A stretch of 64,000 nt of DNA from Clytia hemisphaerica (Eukaryota; Cnidaria; Hydrozoa; Leptothecata; Clytiidae): positions 542,718 through 606,717 of the forward strand of contig CACVBU010000064.1 of NCBI GenBank assembly GCA_902728285.1, written 5' to 3'. Shown here piece after piece: positions 11,546 to 21,960 of the stretch. A program made the translations under genes and the position numbers. The notes below the pieces were generated by a model that was not told the origin of the DNA, did no database searches, and saw only the letters and a list, made by a program, of their open reading frames with translations. Position 1 is the stretch's first letter; each line of letters begins with the position of its first letter.

Positions 11546-12559
11546 ACAAAAAAAAATGTCTTGACCTTGAACGTCGTTGTCAGAGAACAAGTTGGTCAAA
11601 TTTAAAAAGTGATGGCTCAAATTTTAAGTTAGGATATCTACTTTCTAAATATCAAAACTCCAAGCACTTTGGGACATTTGTTCGGCCTCAAGACGTCGGG
11701 AAACGTCTGAACTCCCGATCCTGAATGCTTCACAATAACTTCATACACCGTCGCATGGGATAGAAAACACAATGGTTCTTGCTATTTTCACTTCCCTATC
11801 TACATACCATACTCGAAAAGTCTATACTTTTTAAACATAGCAACGCGATCACTGTTACACACAAGTAGCAAAATAAATTGTGACGACAGACCAAGTGGTA
11901 CGTACGTGGTAGACGACCTGAACAAAGCCTACTCCATAGGTCCTACATGGAAGATAGTGCCAGCCAAGCTGTCGTACTTAATACATAAGAAACCATTTAA
12001 CCCTGAAGAATTTATATCTGGGTTCGATTCACAACTATTCGAATCACGACCCCCAAGGTTAGATCCATACTCGATCTTGCAACTGATAACTACAACGAGC
12101 CAATCTATTACAGACATGCACGAAGTGGTGTCAGCAGAACCTGATTCAAATTTTATTGAAAGTATTGGAAAATCTGTTGGGTCTGCCTTGGCAGGCATTG
12201 GAGACGGTGGATCGAAGATAATCAAGTCTCTTGGTGAGGCAATTCACTCGTCACTCGATGGAGTCAGTGATCTAGACAAGGCTATAGTATCATCTTTGGC
12301 AGACGCAACAGCAGAAGTTCTTCCTGCAGCAGGTCAAGCATTAAAGGACACAAGCGAAGCGGCAGGAGGTCTCATACATTCAGCATTTGGAGGGTTGTGG
12401 AATTTAATACAGTGAATTTTTATTATAGCTATACTATTAGCTGTTATATATTTATTATGGAACAACCCATCAATCCGAAATTTCATTACAGAAAAATTGA
12501 AAAGAGACAAAGCAGTGGAACAAGAGATTGAGATCAAAAACTTGGATAAGGAACCCTAG
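11546..12559 (+). pseudogene. Viral-type envelope glycoprotein remnant, possibly gB-like
   Basis: An ectodomain-like reading with spaced Cys residues and an N-G-S glycosylation sequon starts near 11546 and shifts frame near 11700-11716. It then runs open (conceptual ORF from 11906) to a TGA at 12413-12415. In the same frame after the TGA comes a hydrophobic stretch of about 18 residues, then a basic/acidic tail ending at TAG 12557-12559. Before the TGA lies a Gly/Ala/Ser-rich amphipathic region of about 100 residues. An ectodomain, an amphipathic membrane-proximal region, one transmembrane helix and a short tail make a class-III fusogen layout. The membrane-proximal region recalls herpesvirus gB-type proteins captured by some invertebrate LTR elements. 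That link is inference. The TGA removes the membrane anchor, so the copy is broken. Confidence 0.55.
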
Positions 12560-12560
12560 G

Positions 12561-12668
12561 ATGGGATGTCCTCTACATAAAGATGAGAAAGATAGTATGG
12601 TTACCTATCCCGCGATCAAAGAACATCAACTAAACTATGCTCCTCCCTACACACAAGTTATACAATAA
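12561..12668 (+). CDS. Small ORF starting Met-Gly-Cys
   Basis: A 35-codon ORF begins one base after the stop of the envelope tail, in another frame. Its Met-Gly-Cys start resembles an N-myristoylation plus palmitoylation site, and a Pro-Pro-Tyr lies near the C-terminus. It may be a chance ORF or a displaced piece of the glycoprotein tail. No family recognised. Confidence 0.2.
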   Translation: MGCPLHKDEKDSMVTYPAIKEHQLNYAPPYTQVIQ

Positions 12669-12898
12669 TGCAGACAATCATATGTTACCGAGAGTACCAG
12701 AAGTATCATAGTGACTTATATCGACAGTATATCCCAAAGAAGTAACATTATATTCAGTTAAATTATTATAGTCCATGTATTAATCCAAAATAATCCTGGT
12801 TAAAAAGTATGGGTACCAATGGTACGAAATACCAACAGTAAGTCAAATTCTACAAATAAAACGAGAAGATATATAAGAAAAGGAAAAGAAGTTTTAAC

Positions 12899-13420
12899 AT
12901 GGCCAATTTGTTCCCAAGAGATGGATTTAATATCGAAACATATGGACAGGGAATAGCAATGAATATCGACGGTGACGGTGACCTACTTGTCAACAATTAC
13001 ATAATGGTGAATAACTCGATGTTGGTACACCAATTGTTCGACATGACAACGGCGCTACTAAGAGGACAAGATGGAAATCCACAACATCACACCATCTTTT
13101 GTGATGAGCTTCATCAACTTGCTCTTGAAAGGACGTTGGCAGTGGTTGGCAACCCAGCCAACCTCGATCCATCAATCAGAAGGATCATCCAGAACCAGAT
13201 GGAGGAGGCCCGCTGGGGCGTAACACAAAATGAAAGTATAAGAGAACTAATTCGGTTTATACATGTAAATATGCGACTCCCAAGAGATTGGGAGTTAACC
13301 GAAGAACGGCCGTACGAGTTGGCAGTAGAGATAGGAGATTCTGATGCAAAGGAAGAACACCACGAACGACAGGATGGACGTCGACGATGTTCATCGTTAA
13401 ACCTTCTTCATATTTGTTAA
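12899..13420 (+). CDS. Hypothetical 173-aa ORF of the envelope-bearing element
   Basis: Complete ORF from ATG to TAA, 173 codons, about 340 bases after the envelope remnant and on the same strand. It is acidic overall and mostly helical in appearance, with an early G-D-G-D-G-D stretch, an L-L-R-G-Q-D-G-N segment, a central H-x-L-A-L-E-R helix and a charged tail (E-E-H-H-E-R-Q-D-G-R-R-R). No signal peptide, transmembrane helix or known domain was seen. Position between an envelope-like gene and an LTR-like block suggests an accessory gene of the same retroelement, as in complex retroviruses, but it could be a host-derived piece. It is intact although the envelope is broken. Confidence 0.45.
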   Translation: MANLFPRDGFNIETYGQGIAMNIDGDGDLLVNNYIMVNNSMLVHQLFDMTTALLRGQDGNPQHHTIFCDELHQLALERTLAVVGNPANLDPSIRRIIQNQMEEARWGVTQNESIRELIRFIHVNMRLPRDWELTEERPYELAVEIGDSDAKEEHHERQDGRRRCSSLNLLHIC

Positions 13421-14133
13421 ATATATTTTATATTATGATTTCATTATCCTTATATTTGTAATAATTTTAATTTCAATGACGGGGACCGTCATTCTTAGGG
13501 TAGAGATATGCAGTGTATAGCTTTTTCGAATGTATATATTTTATAAAAACCATAAACTCAGCATATTACGAAAGACGAAAGATCATCAAGATTCTTCTAA
13601 TATTTTGGTCAACCGTCACAATGCAACTTAACCAGTTTATGAAATACAAAAACAGCAATCGACATTCTTCTAACCAGATTTACGACATCTAAACATTTGT
13701 CAATGCATTTTTGGGGAAGTTTCGAAATCCACAACGTAACAAACAAGTCCTTATCTAGAACTAAGCCAAGGATTGTGATGTAAGAAATGATTCTAATCCA
13801 ATAAAAAATCCTTACAGTATTCACCAATCAAAAATCTGAAGAATCTGAAGAATGGATGACTCGGCAATAAAAAGTGGGAAATGACCTAAAGAGACAATAG
13901 AATCACAGGACCCCTGAACAGTATAAATAGAGAGCAGAAATGGCAGAAAACAGAACAGAAGGAGAAGAGGAGAGACCGGTCATCTCAGAAGAATCAACAA
14001 ACTACAAGCTAAGTGCTGGTAACTTAGTGAGAAGAAATAAATAAACTAAAGACTAAGAATATAAACTTAGTCGTTATATAATCAGATATATAAATGATTA
14101 TCATAAATCATACGAATTCGTGACTCCAATTTA
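13421..14133 (+). promoter_or_regulatory. LTR-like block with TATA box and poly(A) signals
   Basis: After the accessory ORF lies a short palindrome at 13475-13493 (AATGACGG/CCGTCATT arms). Downstream are TATAAATA at 13922-13929, a G/A-rich leader with GAGAAGAGGAGAGACCGG, and overlapping AATAAA at 14036-14045. This order (promoter, then poly(A) signal within 120 bases) is typical of an LTR U3-R boundary. No second LTR was found upstream, so ends and identity are uncertain. Confidence 0.4.
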
Positions 14134-14628
14134 TTGTGTTTAAGTAACAACCAAAAACCTACTTGTTACAATATTCACGAGGACCAATATTTTTTGTATT
14201 CAGTTTTACCCTTTGGATTGAGTTCAGGACCTTTAATTTTCACCAAAATAGTGAGGGTACTTATCAAGTATTGGCGTACTCAAGGAATCAGAATAGCTTT
14301 GTCAATAGATTATTCAAGAAAATTCAGATTTTGTGTCTGGTTCCTTAGAAAAAAGCTGGGTTTATAGCTAACAATGAAAAGTCGCAATGAGGACCTGTAA
14401 CTGAGATTCAATGGTTGGGTACACAGGTCAATTTCAAAAATAAAACTCTGTTTCTGAGAAACGCATTCAATCTTCACTTGAAAACATTTTTCGACACCCA
14501 ACACGCGCCACAGCACTATCTTGTGTAGCAGGAAAAAGTTTTTATGAAATTCGTTTTAGGAAATAGAATCCAAAATAAAAAATGAGCACGACATACGACT
14601 AAAATCAAGGATGGATGAAAACAAAATG
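14134..14628 (+). pseudogene. DIRS-like reverse transcriptase fragment
   Basis: The plus strand encodes L-P-F-G-L-S-S-G-P followed by I-F-T-K-I and a Y-W-R-T-Q-G-I-R-I segment leading to the (Y)-I-D position of the RT active site. After a frameshift it continues as W-L-G-T-Q-V-N-F-K-N-K-T-L-F. This run is characteristic of DIRS and related tyrosine-recombinase or Ty3-type RTs, with DIRS the closer fit. Stops and frameshifts are frequent, the catalytic second Asp is lost, and no 5' or 3' partner remains. The 3' edge is an inserted TTAA-flanked MITE. Confidence 0.6.
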
Positions 14629-15166
14629 TTAAAGGGACCCCTCGCTTGTTTGTGATCTTTAGGAAATCAAACTATATTGGTCCAAAAACCCCTAACAGCA
14701 TATTCAAAGAACATAAAACTGCTAGTTCCTGCAGAGATATCGAAAAATTCCTCTGAAAACAGTATGGCGTCTCCGTCTGACTGAAACCAACACAACCGGG
14801 GCTCATTGGGAGTTCTGAGGCCGATACCGATTCTCCATAAACCCACAACTCGACTCCAAGCAAAGGGTTTTACTTAGGAGAAGAGTGCAGATTCTAGACT
14901 GTTCGAACCAGAGCCGGCCTCTACACCTCGTACTGTAATTTTCCGGTGCATTTGTATCGACAACTTGGTGCGACAAGAGCGCGAGAGAATTCGAAGGCCT
15001 TCAGAAGCCATTTGAAACTTCAGAAAGTTGAGTGAACATCAAAATTTATAATTTATAACTATGAATCGAAGAAAGAGTTTTGCGTGCTAATACTTTGGGA
15101 AGTTGCTTTTCATATGAATATGAAGTGAGTGTCTTGTTATCATTTTTAAGCGAGGGGTCCCTTTAA
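14629..15166. mobile_element. TTAA-flanked MITE, 530 bp
   Basis: Perfect 15-bp inverted ends, AGGGACCCCTCGCTT at 14633 and its complement ending at 15162, are flanked by TTAA on both sides (14629-14632, 15163-15166). TTAA duplication is a mark of piggyBac and Kolobok families. No coding sequence inside, so it is non-autonomous. Confidence 0.85.
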
Positions 15167-15467
15167 ATCTCAAAACAAATCGTAATAAGGATTTGATTGA
15201 GCAAGTAGCACGTGTTTCAAATGTTCAAGGTGTAGGTTTACCAGGTTTAGACGCTATTGCTAGAAAATATAACACAAGATCAACGGTTACACGAAATTAA
15301 AATTTGACTGATGTGATAAACAGAAAAATTGATTCGGGTAGGTCTGAAAATTTTAAAGTTGCAAAACAAAAAGTGATACATCAAAAACATAAAAGCAAAA
15401 ATCAATTCCAAACACGTGAATTCAAAATTGTGCTTGATGATATTATTTAAGGAAATTTATATAAATA
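15167..15467 (+). pseudogene. Broken retroelement ORF fragment
   Basis: Removing the TTAA MITE joins a start at about 14613 (ATGGATGAAAAC) to codons from 15167 in one open frame, ending at TAA 15298-15300. The product contains R-V-S-N-V-Q-G-V-G-L-P-G-L. A degraded continuation runs to about 15440. Domain not recognised; it may belong to the integrase-bearing element that follows. Confidence 0.4.
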
Positions 15468-16163
15468 CCGGGTGTCTCTGAAAAAACTTCCCCCTGTTTG
15501 ATTTAAAATTGCGAAAAAGTGAAAAAATATATTAGCTTGATTTTTTCGAAATCGTTTAGAAGAGGGTTTAACTTAAATTTTGGTATATCAAACTTTAAAA
15601 TTGCTTCATTAGACCAAAAGTTATGACAAAAAGAGTAAAAAATATTTTTTCAAAAAGAGCGAAAAAAGACGAAAAAACAGGGTATCAAATCTTTTGTTAG
15701 AAAAAAAGACACCCAAACTTTCTCTTCTCCACTCAAATAGACTCGCTAAGCTTTGGAGACTTTTGGAAAAATTTTGATAAAAGTTTGTTGCTTGTTTAAA
15801 CTTCATGCTCATTAATGAATCCAAAAGGAGCTCTAAATTGGCAATAAAAATCATTAAAAACGGATAATAAAACAAAAAAGATGCACAGAAGATCAAAAGT
15901 AAAACTTTACTGTCAATAAAGTACAGTGTTTTCTTGTCTAATTTGATACCCTGTTTTTTCGTCTTTTTGCGCTCTTTTTGAAAACATTTTTTTTACTCTT
16001 TTTGTCTTAACTTTTGATTTAATGAAGCAATTCTAAAGTTTGATATACCAAAATTTAAGTTAAACCCTCCTCTAAACGATTTAGAAAAAATCAAGCTAAT
16101 ATATTTTTTCACTTTTTCGCAATATTGAATCAAACAGGGGGAAGTTTTTTCAGAGACACCCGG
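15468..16163. mobile_element. Long-TIR MITE, 696 bp, TA target
   Basis: Inverted arms of about 220 bases each begin CCGGGTGTCTCTGAAAAAAC at 15468 and end with the complement at 16163. They flank a unique core with the minus ORF 15621-15896. TA lies directly outside both ends. Arm divergence is low. This is a non-autonomous Tc1/mariner-like or similar element with unusually long arms. Confidence 0.9.
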
Positions 16164-16249
16164 TAGTATATAAAAAAACTATTGTATGTAAGATCCTTTT
16201 TATATGATTACATTTTTCTTAAATTATTTTATTTTACGTAAGTTATTAT

Positions 16250-17800
16250 TCAGAATGGACGGAAAAAAAACAAATGTTTATCTTATTGACAAAAAACAAA
16301 AAAAGCGTTTTGTTTACTGAAACTTATTCTAAAATCATCTCACAAAATCGTTTGAATAGACTGAAAAAGTCATCTTATGAAGGGGATAAGAAGCTATACG
16401 ATTTAATTATAAAATCTAAAAACGATAACCTCGTCACTGATGAAAATGAATCAAATAATGAAATTATAACACTAGCCTGGGAATCCAAGCTCATAATCTT
16501 AGAAAAAACAAAAAATACCTCACCTCACAAAGTTTTAAAATTATAGAGCTTGGTGCAGGTAGATTAGTCTGACATAGTATGTTATAAACAGTCTGTGTGT
16601 GAACCCTTGTTAACAGACTTTCTAAACTTTGGAAACCCAGGCAAACACACATAATCAACTTACCATAAAACTCCTCAACAAGCTCTAATAACTTTCAAAG
16701 CTACTAAAAACCACATCAAAACATCTGCCACATGTATTTTTAGACTTCCAGCCAACAGCCATTTTGTTTCGAAATGGATCTATGTTTTCATTTTCATTTG
16801 CTTTCCTTTTTTCTGCAGAGTCAGCTTTTTCCATAAATTATGCGCGCGCATTGAAATCATCAAAAAAAAAAAATCTGGAAAAATATCTTGAAAATTTTTT
16901 TGTTGAAATTGAAAATGATAGATCTTTCTTTGACAAACATGACAAAAAAGCATCAAGTAAAATAATGCGTCTTCAGACCGATCAAGAATTTTCAAGAAAT
17001 AACGCTGTTACACGCTTATGTTTACAATATGATGTTGAACAATACCATTCAAAAATTAACGAAGGACATGCATCGGCTGCCGAGCAAAAAATAAAAAATA
17101 AAAAAAAATAAAAATTTTAATACAAAAAATGACTGCGTATTTGCAAAGTAATAACTTTCCTAAAACTAATAAAGGGAGAATTCTAAAAGACATTACAGCT
17201 AATATAAACGACCATGTAATTGAAAAATATGGTATTGCACCTAATACATTACTGGAGATATTGAAGTAAAATCATATGACGCTTACCGTTTACAAACTGT
17301 AGAGAAAGATTACATTAGGAGAGGACGAGTATTAGACAATAAGACAAGTCAAAAAAACAACTCGACTAAGACCGTTAAAATTGAATGATTTAGTTTATAT
17401 TCCAACAGGGAGTATTAGAAAAACAGATTACCCAAACAGATTAGACAAAGTTACCACCAATAAAAAACCTTTCTTTTTAAAAACAATTACTTTCAGAGTG
17501 ATAAACATCTTTATATATCTGAGATAAATACAACTTTATACCAAGTGAAACCTGTAACAAATATAGAAAGCCTTAAACACATACATATACATAACACGAT
17601 AAGCCAAAAATCCTTTAAAGATATTATAGAAAATAAAGATATCAGTAAAAAGTCAGAGATAAATTTGAATGGTATTAATCAAAAAATAAAAAGCGATATA
17701 GACATGAAAATAAAAAGCAATGAACCTGTGTATCAAAGTTATTTTATTTATATAATTGAATATGACATACCCAAATTTCATCTCTGCACCATTTTTGTCC
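16250..17800 (+). pseudogene. rve-type integrase remnant (Polinton or Ty3-like)
   Basis: The plus-strand ORF 16764-17111 has R-L-Q-T-D-(x)-E-F followed by L-C-L-Q-Y-D-V-E-Q-Y and N-E-G-H-A-S-A-A-E. These are the second Asp and the Glu region of a DDE integrase catalytic core. Downstream frames carry I-A-P-N-T-L, then L-V-Y-I-P-T-G-S-I-R-K-T-D and a Lys-rich end (17545-17829), which resembles an SH3-like integrase C-terminus. The preceding ORF 16274-16546 may be an N-terminal part but has no clear motif. Stops and frameshifts break it into at least four pieces. Gypsy versus Polinton origin cannot be settled from this. Confidence 0.55.
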
Positions 17801-18424
17801 CGGTTTTGGTGGTTGTGGTTATGACCTAATTCTACCTGACTAATACTTTGAAATTTTGCACATAGGTCCAGGAATAATAACGAGATATAATGATTTTAAA
17901 GTCGAAAAAAAGTGCTGAATCAGCAAAAATAAGCGTTTTAACAATTTTTATAATCGTTATATCTCGCCAACGGCTGATATAAACATATTGAACAATATAT
18001 TTTTCTGAAAGCCCGTGATCAGGGCTACATGGTGAGCATGTCGTTGTTCCAATTTATTGCTCTTACTAAAAATGCTGACGTCATCAAAATCGTTATTTTT
18101 TGGACTTTAGAGGTCATATCTTGGGACCACGTGGGCCAAATTTCAAAAGTGACCCCATTTTTTTCATCTACTCATCAAGAGGGTGTCCCCTGTCTAGTTA
18201 TTTTTGACATTTGAAAATCATTAAAAATCAGTTATCAAGGGTCCCCCCTTAATTAATTGTAGAAAAAAGTACCATGCTCGCCATTATGGATTTGAGGGTG
18301 TTCCCATCTTCTTGGGGGTAGGGCTTTTTTTGGTGAATCCTGACATGTTCTTGGACCCCTGTGCAATATTTAATCTCTACACCATTTTTGTCTGGGGTAG
18401 TTATGTAATTCTACCTGACTATAT
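17772..18424. repeat. Diverged direct repeat pair
   Basis: A segment with CACCATTTTTGTC ... TAATTCTACCTGACTA at 17772-17845 recurs at 18366-18421. Both lie in AT-rich non-coding DNA and probably come from one dispersed repeat. Confidence 0.6.
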
Positions 18425-20030
18425 GTTCACTGTATTTCGCAAGGAAAGTATTTCCTTCTTAAATTTCGCTGCCTCTCTGGTCAAGTCCAGAGTACCCTTG
18501 AGCTGAGGTGAAATTTTTTTTAAGTGAATATCTTGCATAAAATATAGAAATGGATTCAGAATGGCCCAATCAGCTGCGATGTTAGTTATTTTCCCTCAAA
18601 AATACAAGACAAGTAATTTTCCTTTAAAAATACAGAAATCAAACGTTAGTTATTTTCCTTCAAAAATACAAGATTGAGATGAAGAATGAAGGAAGGGAAA
18701 CTGGTGAATTTCTCCATGATTATACCCTAACCCCCCCCCCTCCCTGCTGGGATTTCTACAAAGTTTCAGCCTATAATTTTTTGGGTGCTGGCAGGCATTG
18801 TGGATGCAAAGATCCATGTCAAATTTCAAGCTCATACCTTTCCTGGTTAGCTCACAAGTCGGCTATTACAAGAATACTAACCTACTGTAACTTAAGAAAG
18901 TATATCACATTGGAGAAAATGGAAATTAATATGTCCAAGTTACTTTCCAAGGTACACCAGTTGCCTTAAATTAGGTGGTTAATGACCATTACTTTAGAAA
19001 CTCAGATAAAGTTGAGACAAATCTTTATATTTTGACCTTCATTCAAAAAAAGCTCAAAAACCATAAAACAAGTATATATTAGCCCAGATATATACGGCAA
19101 TAGATAATTTTAATTATAATATAAACCTTTCTAATTCTCAAACAAACTCATCACCATCAAACTGAGGCCATCTCACTACGAAGAGACCATTTGTGAATCG
19201 ATGCTATCTGAACCGCCCCCTGTTTTGAGAACACTAGCCAAAAGGATTTGGCCCCCTCAGCTGCAGTGGTTCATATGGGCAAATCAGAAATACCGGGTGA
19301 ACATTGACTATTGTTACATTCTTGCCAGGAATAATTCAAATTTAGTATATAAAGGAGTTATTTGATCAAAAAAAAGATGGGGAAGATAAGAAATATTAGA
19401 GGAGAAACCGAAAGTACGATTTAACGGTCGTAAAACAACAGTCAAAGATGTATCATTGATACCTGAAGAAAGAAAATAACTTTCCCGAAGTTAAGATTTT
19501 ATTGGTATTGATTGAGACTTTCAATGAAGAAGATCTGAATAAAATAAGTATTTGTTGTTACTTTTACCAATGATGATTATCAAGAGAATTATTACACAAA
19601 TTACACAAATAAAACCTGGTTTAACTCATCAAGGACACAACTCCAGGCCCTGCGGCAAGGGAGGGCCAGCCGGGCCTTGATCCAACCACATACATCAAGT
19701 ATAAAGAAAATTTACTTATCAAGCCAAACTTATGTTTTATAACCTTCAAAGTGGAGTAATTTTCATTGAAATAATCAACTAGATGAAACTTTACTTATCT
19801 CTCAGCTGAGATCATTCTTGGTCAGCTTCTTGTGTCTCGGCCTTTTTAGATCACGCGAAAGCTACCTTTTGGAATCGGATCGCGTGATACCTTTGGGATA
19901 TATAGAGCTTTATAGTCTAGCCTATCTACTAGTTTTAACCAGCGTGACAATATCTATAGTCAGCAATTCGCAACACTTGCGTGATTACCTTTGCAAAAGA
20001 ATATTCAGTAAACATACAATGATTTTAACG
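18425..20030. other. Non-coding stretch
   Basis: No supported gene. Contains a short triple repeat of TTTTCCTTCAAAAATACA(A)GA near 18588-18675 and a C-run at 18731. The other short ORFs have no domain. Confidence 0.4.
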
Positions 20031-20800
20031 AATTGAAGCTTTTGACATGTCAGAAAATACTCTTTTTATTAGGTATTTTCATATTTGTAAATAAAATTTT
20101 AAAAATTATCATTTCAAGTTATTGACATGTCAGAAAATACTATTGTTATTAGTTATTTTTAAACTTTTAAATAAAATCAAAAAATATATATCATTTTAAG
20201 TTTACATATGAAAACAGTAAATTGGCAATTTTCAACACTGAAGTGATTAACATCGCCATAAAATCCCTAAATAGGTATAAAACCTTAAAAATTAAAGAAA
20301 TAATAGAAAATATCATAACATTAAACAATCATGAAGAGATTTGAAAAATTGTATTCTTAATTTATATCATGTACGAAACTAATTTTTAGAAACCTTGTTA
20401 AATACAATGATCTTAACGAACTGAAGCTTTTGACATGTCAGAAAATACTATTTTTATTAGGTAACTTTATATTTGTAAATAAAATTTTAAAAATTGTTAT
20501 TTCAAGTTTACATAAAACAGTAAATTGGCAATTTTCAACACTGAAGTGATTAACATCGCCTTTAGTTTAAAAAAGTAGTATGCTTAAGAATACACATCTA
20601 TAAAATGAACTTTTATGTGATTTTCAACACTGAAGTGATTAACATCGCCATAAAAAAGGTTCAAAACATTAAAGATGAAAAATATTAAAGAAATAAATTA
20701 AAATATCATGACATTAAACAATGAGGTACATAAAGAGGTTTGAAAAATTATATTCTTAATTTATATTCATGTGCAAAACTAATTTTTAGAAACCTGCATA
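20031..20800. repeat. Dispersed/tandem repeat cluster
   Basis: TTTGACATGTCAGAAAATAC occurs at about 20040, 20122 and 20430. The segment TTTTCAACACTGAAGTGATT plus AACATCGCC occurs at about 20230, 20530 and 20620, and once more near 5329. The units alternate, suggesting partial duplication of a repeat of about 300 bases. Confidence 0.75.
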
Positions 20801-21264
20801 TGTAATTACCAGAGATAATTACTGGTTAAATTTAAGTAAAAATCTTTCGCACATCAACTGCCTTGCTCTCAGATACACGTCGACTTCATATTATGATATA
20901 AAATGTGAACAGAAAATTTTCATAAAAGTTATGAAGCTAAATTAAAAATTAAACCTCTTATGATAAGAAAAGAAAACGTGGTAAATAGTTGATTAAACAA
21001 GAGATTTCAAAAGAACACGAATGGTAATTACAGATATTATATTTTTTTTGTTTCTTTTATAAGCATATATTTTCGACACCGGTGTCCGATTCGTTGTTTT
21101 TTATATCTATTAACGATGTTTTCTTTTCTTCATTCAAAAACTAGTTGTATAATATAAAATCTTTAAATATGCTTATATCAAAAACTTAGAAAAGAGGAGG
21201 GTTTATAGGGTTTATAGACACAGATATATTTTAAAATGAGAAATCCTTTTTTATGGTGCGCGGA
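20801..21264. other. Non-coding stretch
   Basis: AT-rich sequence without a recognisable gene or repeat boundary. Confidence 0.35.
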
Positions 21265-21545
21265 AGCGCTAATAAATACTATCTTGTTTAAAACAATACT
21301 ATCTTTTTAAAACATAGCATTTTCGTTTAAAAACATACTATTTTCGTTTAAAAACATACTATCTTTTTTTAAACAATACTATCTACGTTTAAAAACATAC
21401 TTTAAAACAATACTATCTTCGTTTAAAAACATACTATCTTTTTAAAACGATACTATCTTCGTTTAAAAACATACTATCTTTTAAAAGAATACTTTGTATT
21501 TTAAAAACATACTATCTTCGTTTAAAACATACTACTTCATCTAAA
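21265..21545. repeat. Tandem array of AACATACTATCTT(C)GTTTAAA units
   Basis: About ten imperfect units of 22-30 bases, each with CATACTATCTT or AATACTATCTT followed by GTTTAAAA. The array is AT-rich and non-coding. Confidence 0.85.
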
Positions 21546-21644
21546 AAGAAACTTACGGTTTGAAAAGCCGAGTTAACAGTTTAACGAGTGAAAATATATA
21601 TATTTTTAAATCTTGAGTAAGGTTTTGTCTCTTTTACCCAGATC

Positions 21645-21960
21645 ATAGGGGCTGCGGTCAATGAAGTATAAGCCCGAAGGGCTAGAAGTGAGGAGGGATT
21701 TGAAGCCAACAAATCCTACCAAAATTGCGCGGCCTTGAGCGACCCGCCTGGTTTTTACACAAATGACAGATTAAAACTAAAATTTACCGCTTAATTTCGA
21801 AAAATATATCACTCGAAAACAAAGGAGTTGCTAGATTCAATCCGTCATCAAAAATACGGCGCATATTTTAAGGCTTCAATTTTTCTTGCCTGAGAAAGGT
21901 TAGAGATTGACCTATAGCCCTTCGGGCTTGAAACTCAATGGCTGCGGTGGAGAGTGGGTA
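21645..21960. mobile_element. Possible MITE with AAGCCCGAAGGGCT ends
   Basis: Two inverted copies of a roughly 40-base segment containing AAGCCCGAAGGGCTA lie at about 21650-21695 and 21914-21957. The core AGCCCGAAGGGCT is itself nearly palindromic. Target duplication not clear. Confidence 0.45.

Noticed and set aside
13475-13493. Palindrome AATGACGG/CCGTCATT considered as an operator
   Set aside because: No evidence beyond symmetry; more likely part of the LTR-like block.
17545-17829. Lys/Ile-rich 94-codon ORF considered as a separate gene
   Set aside because: Better read as the decayed C-terminal end of the integrase remnant.
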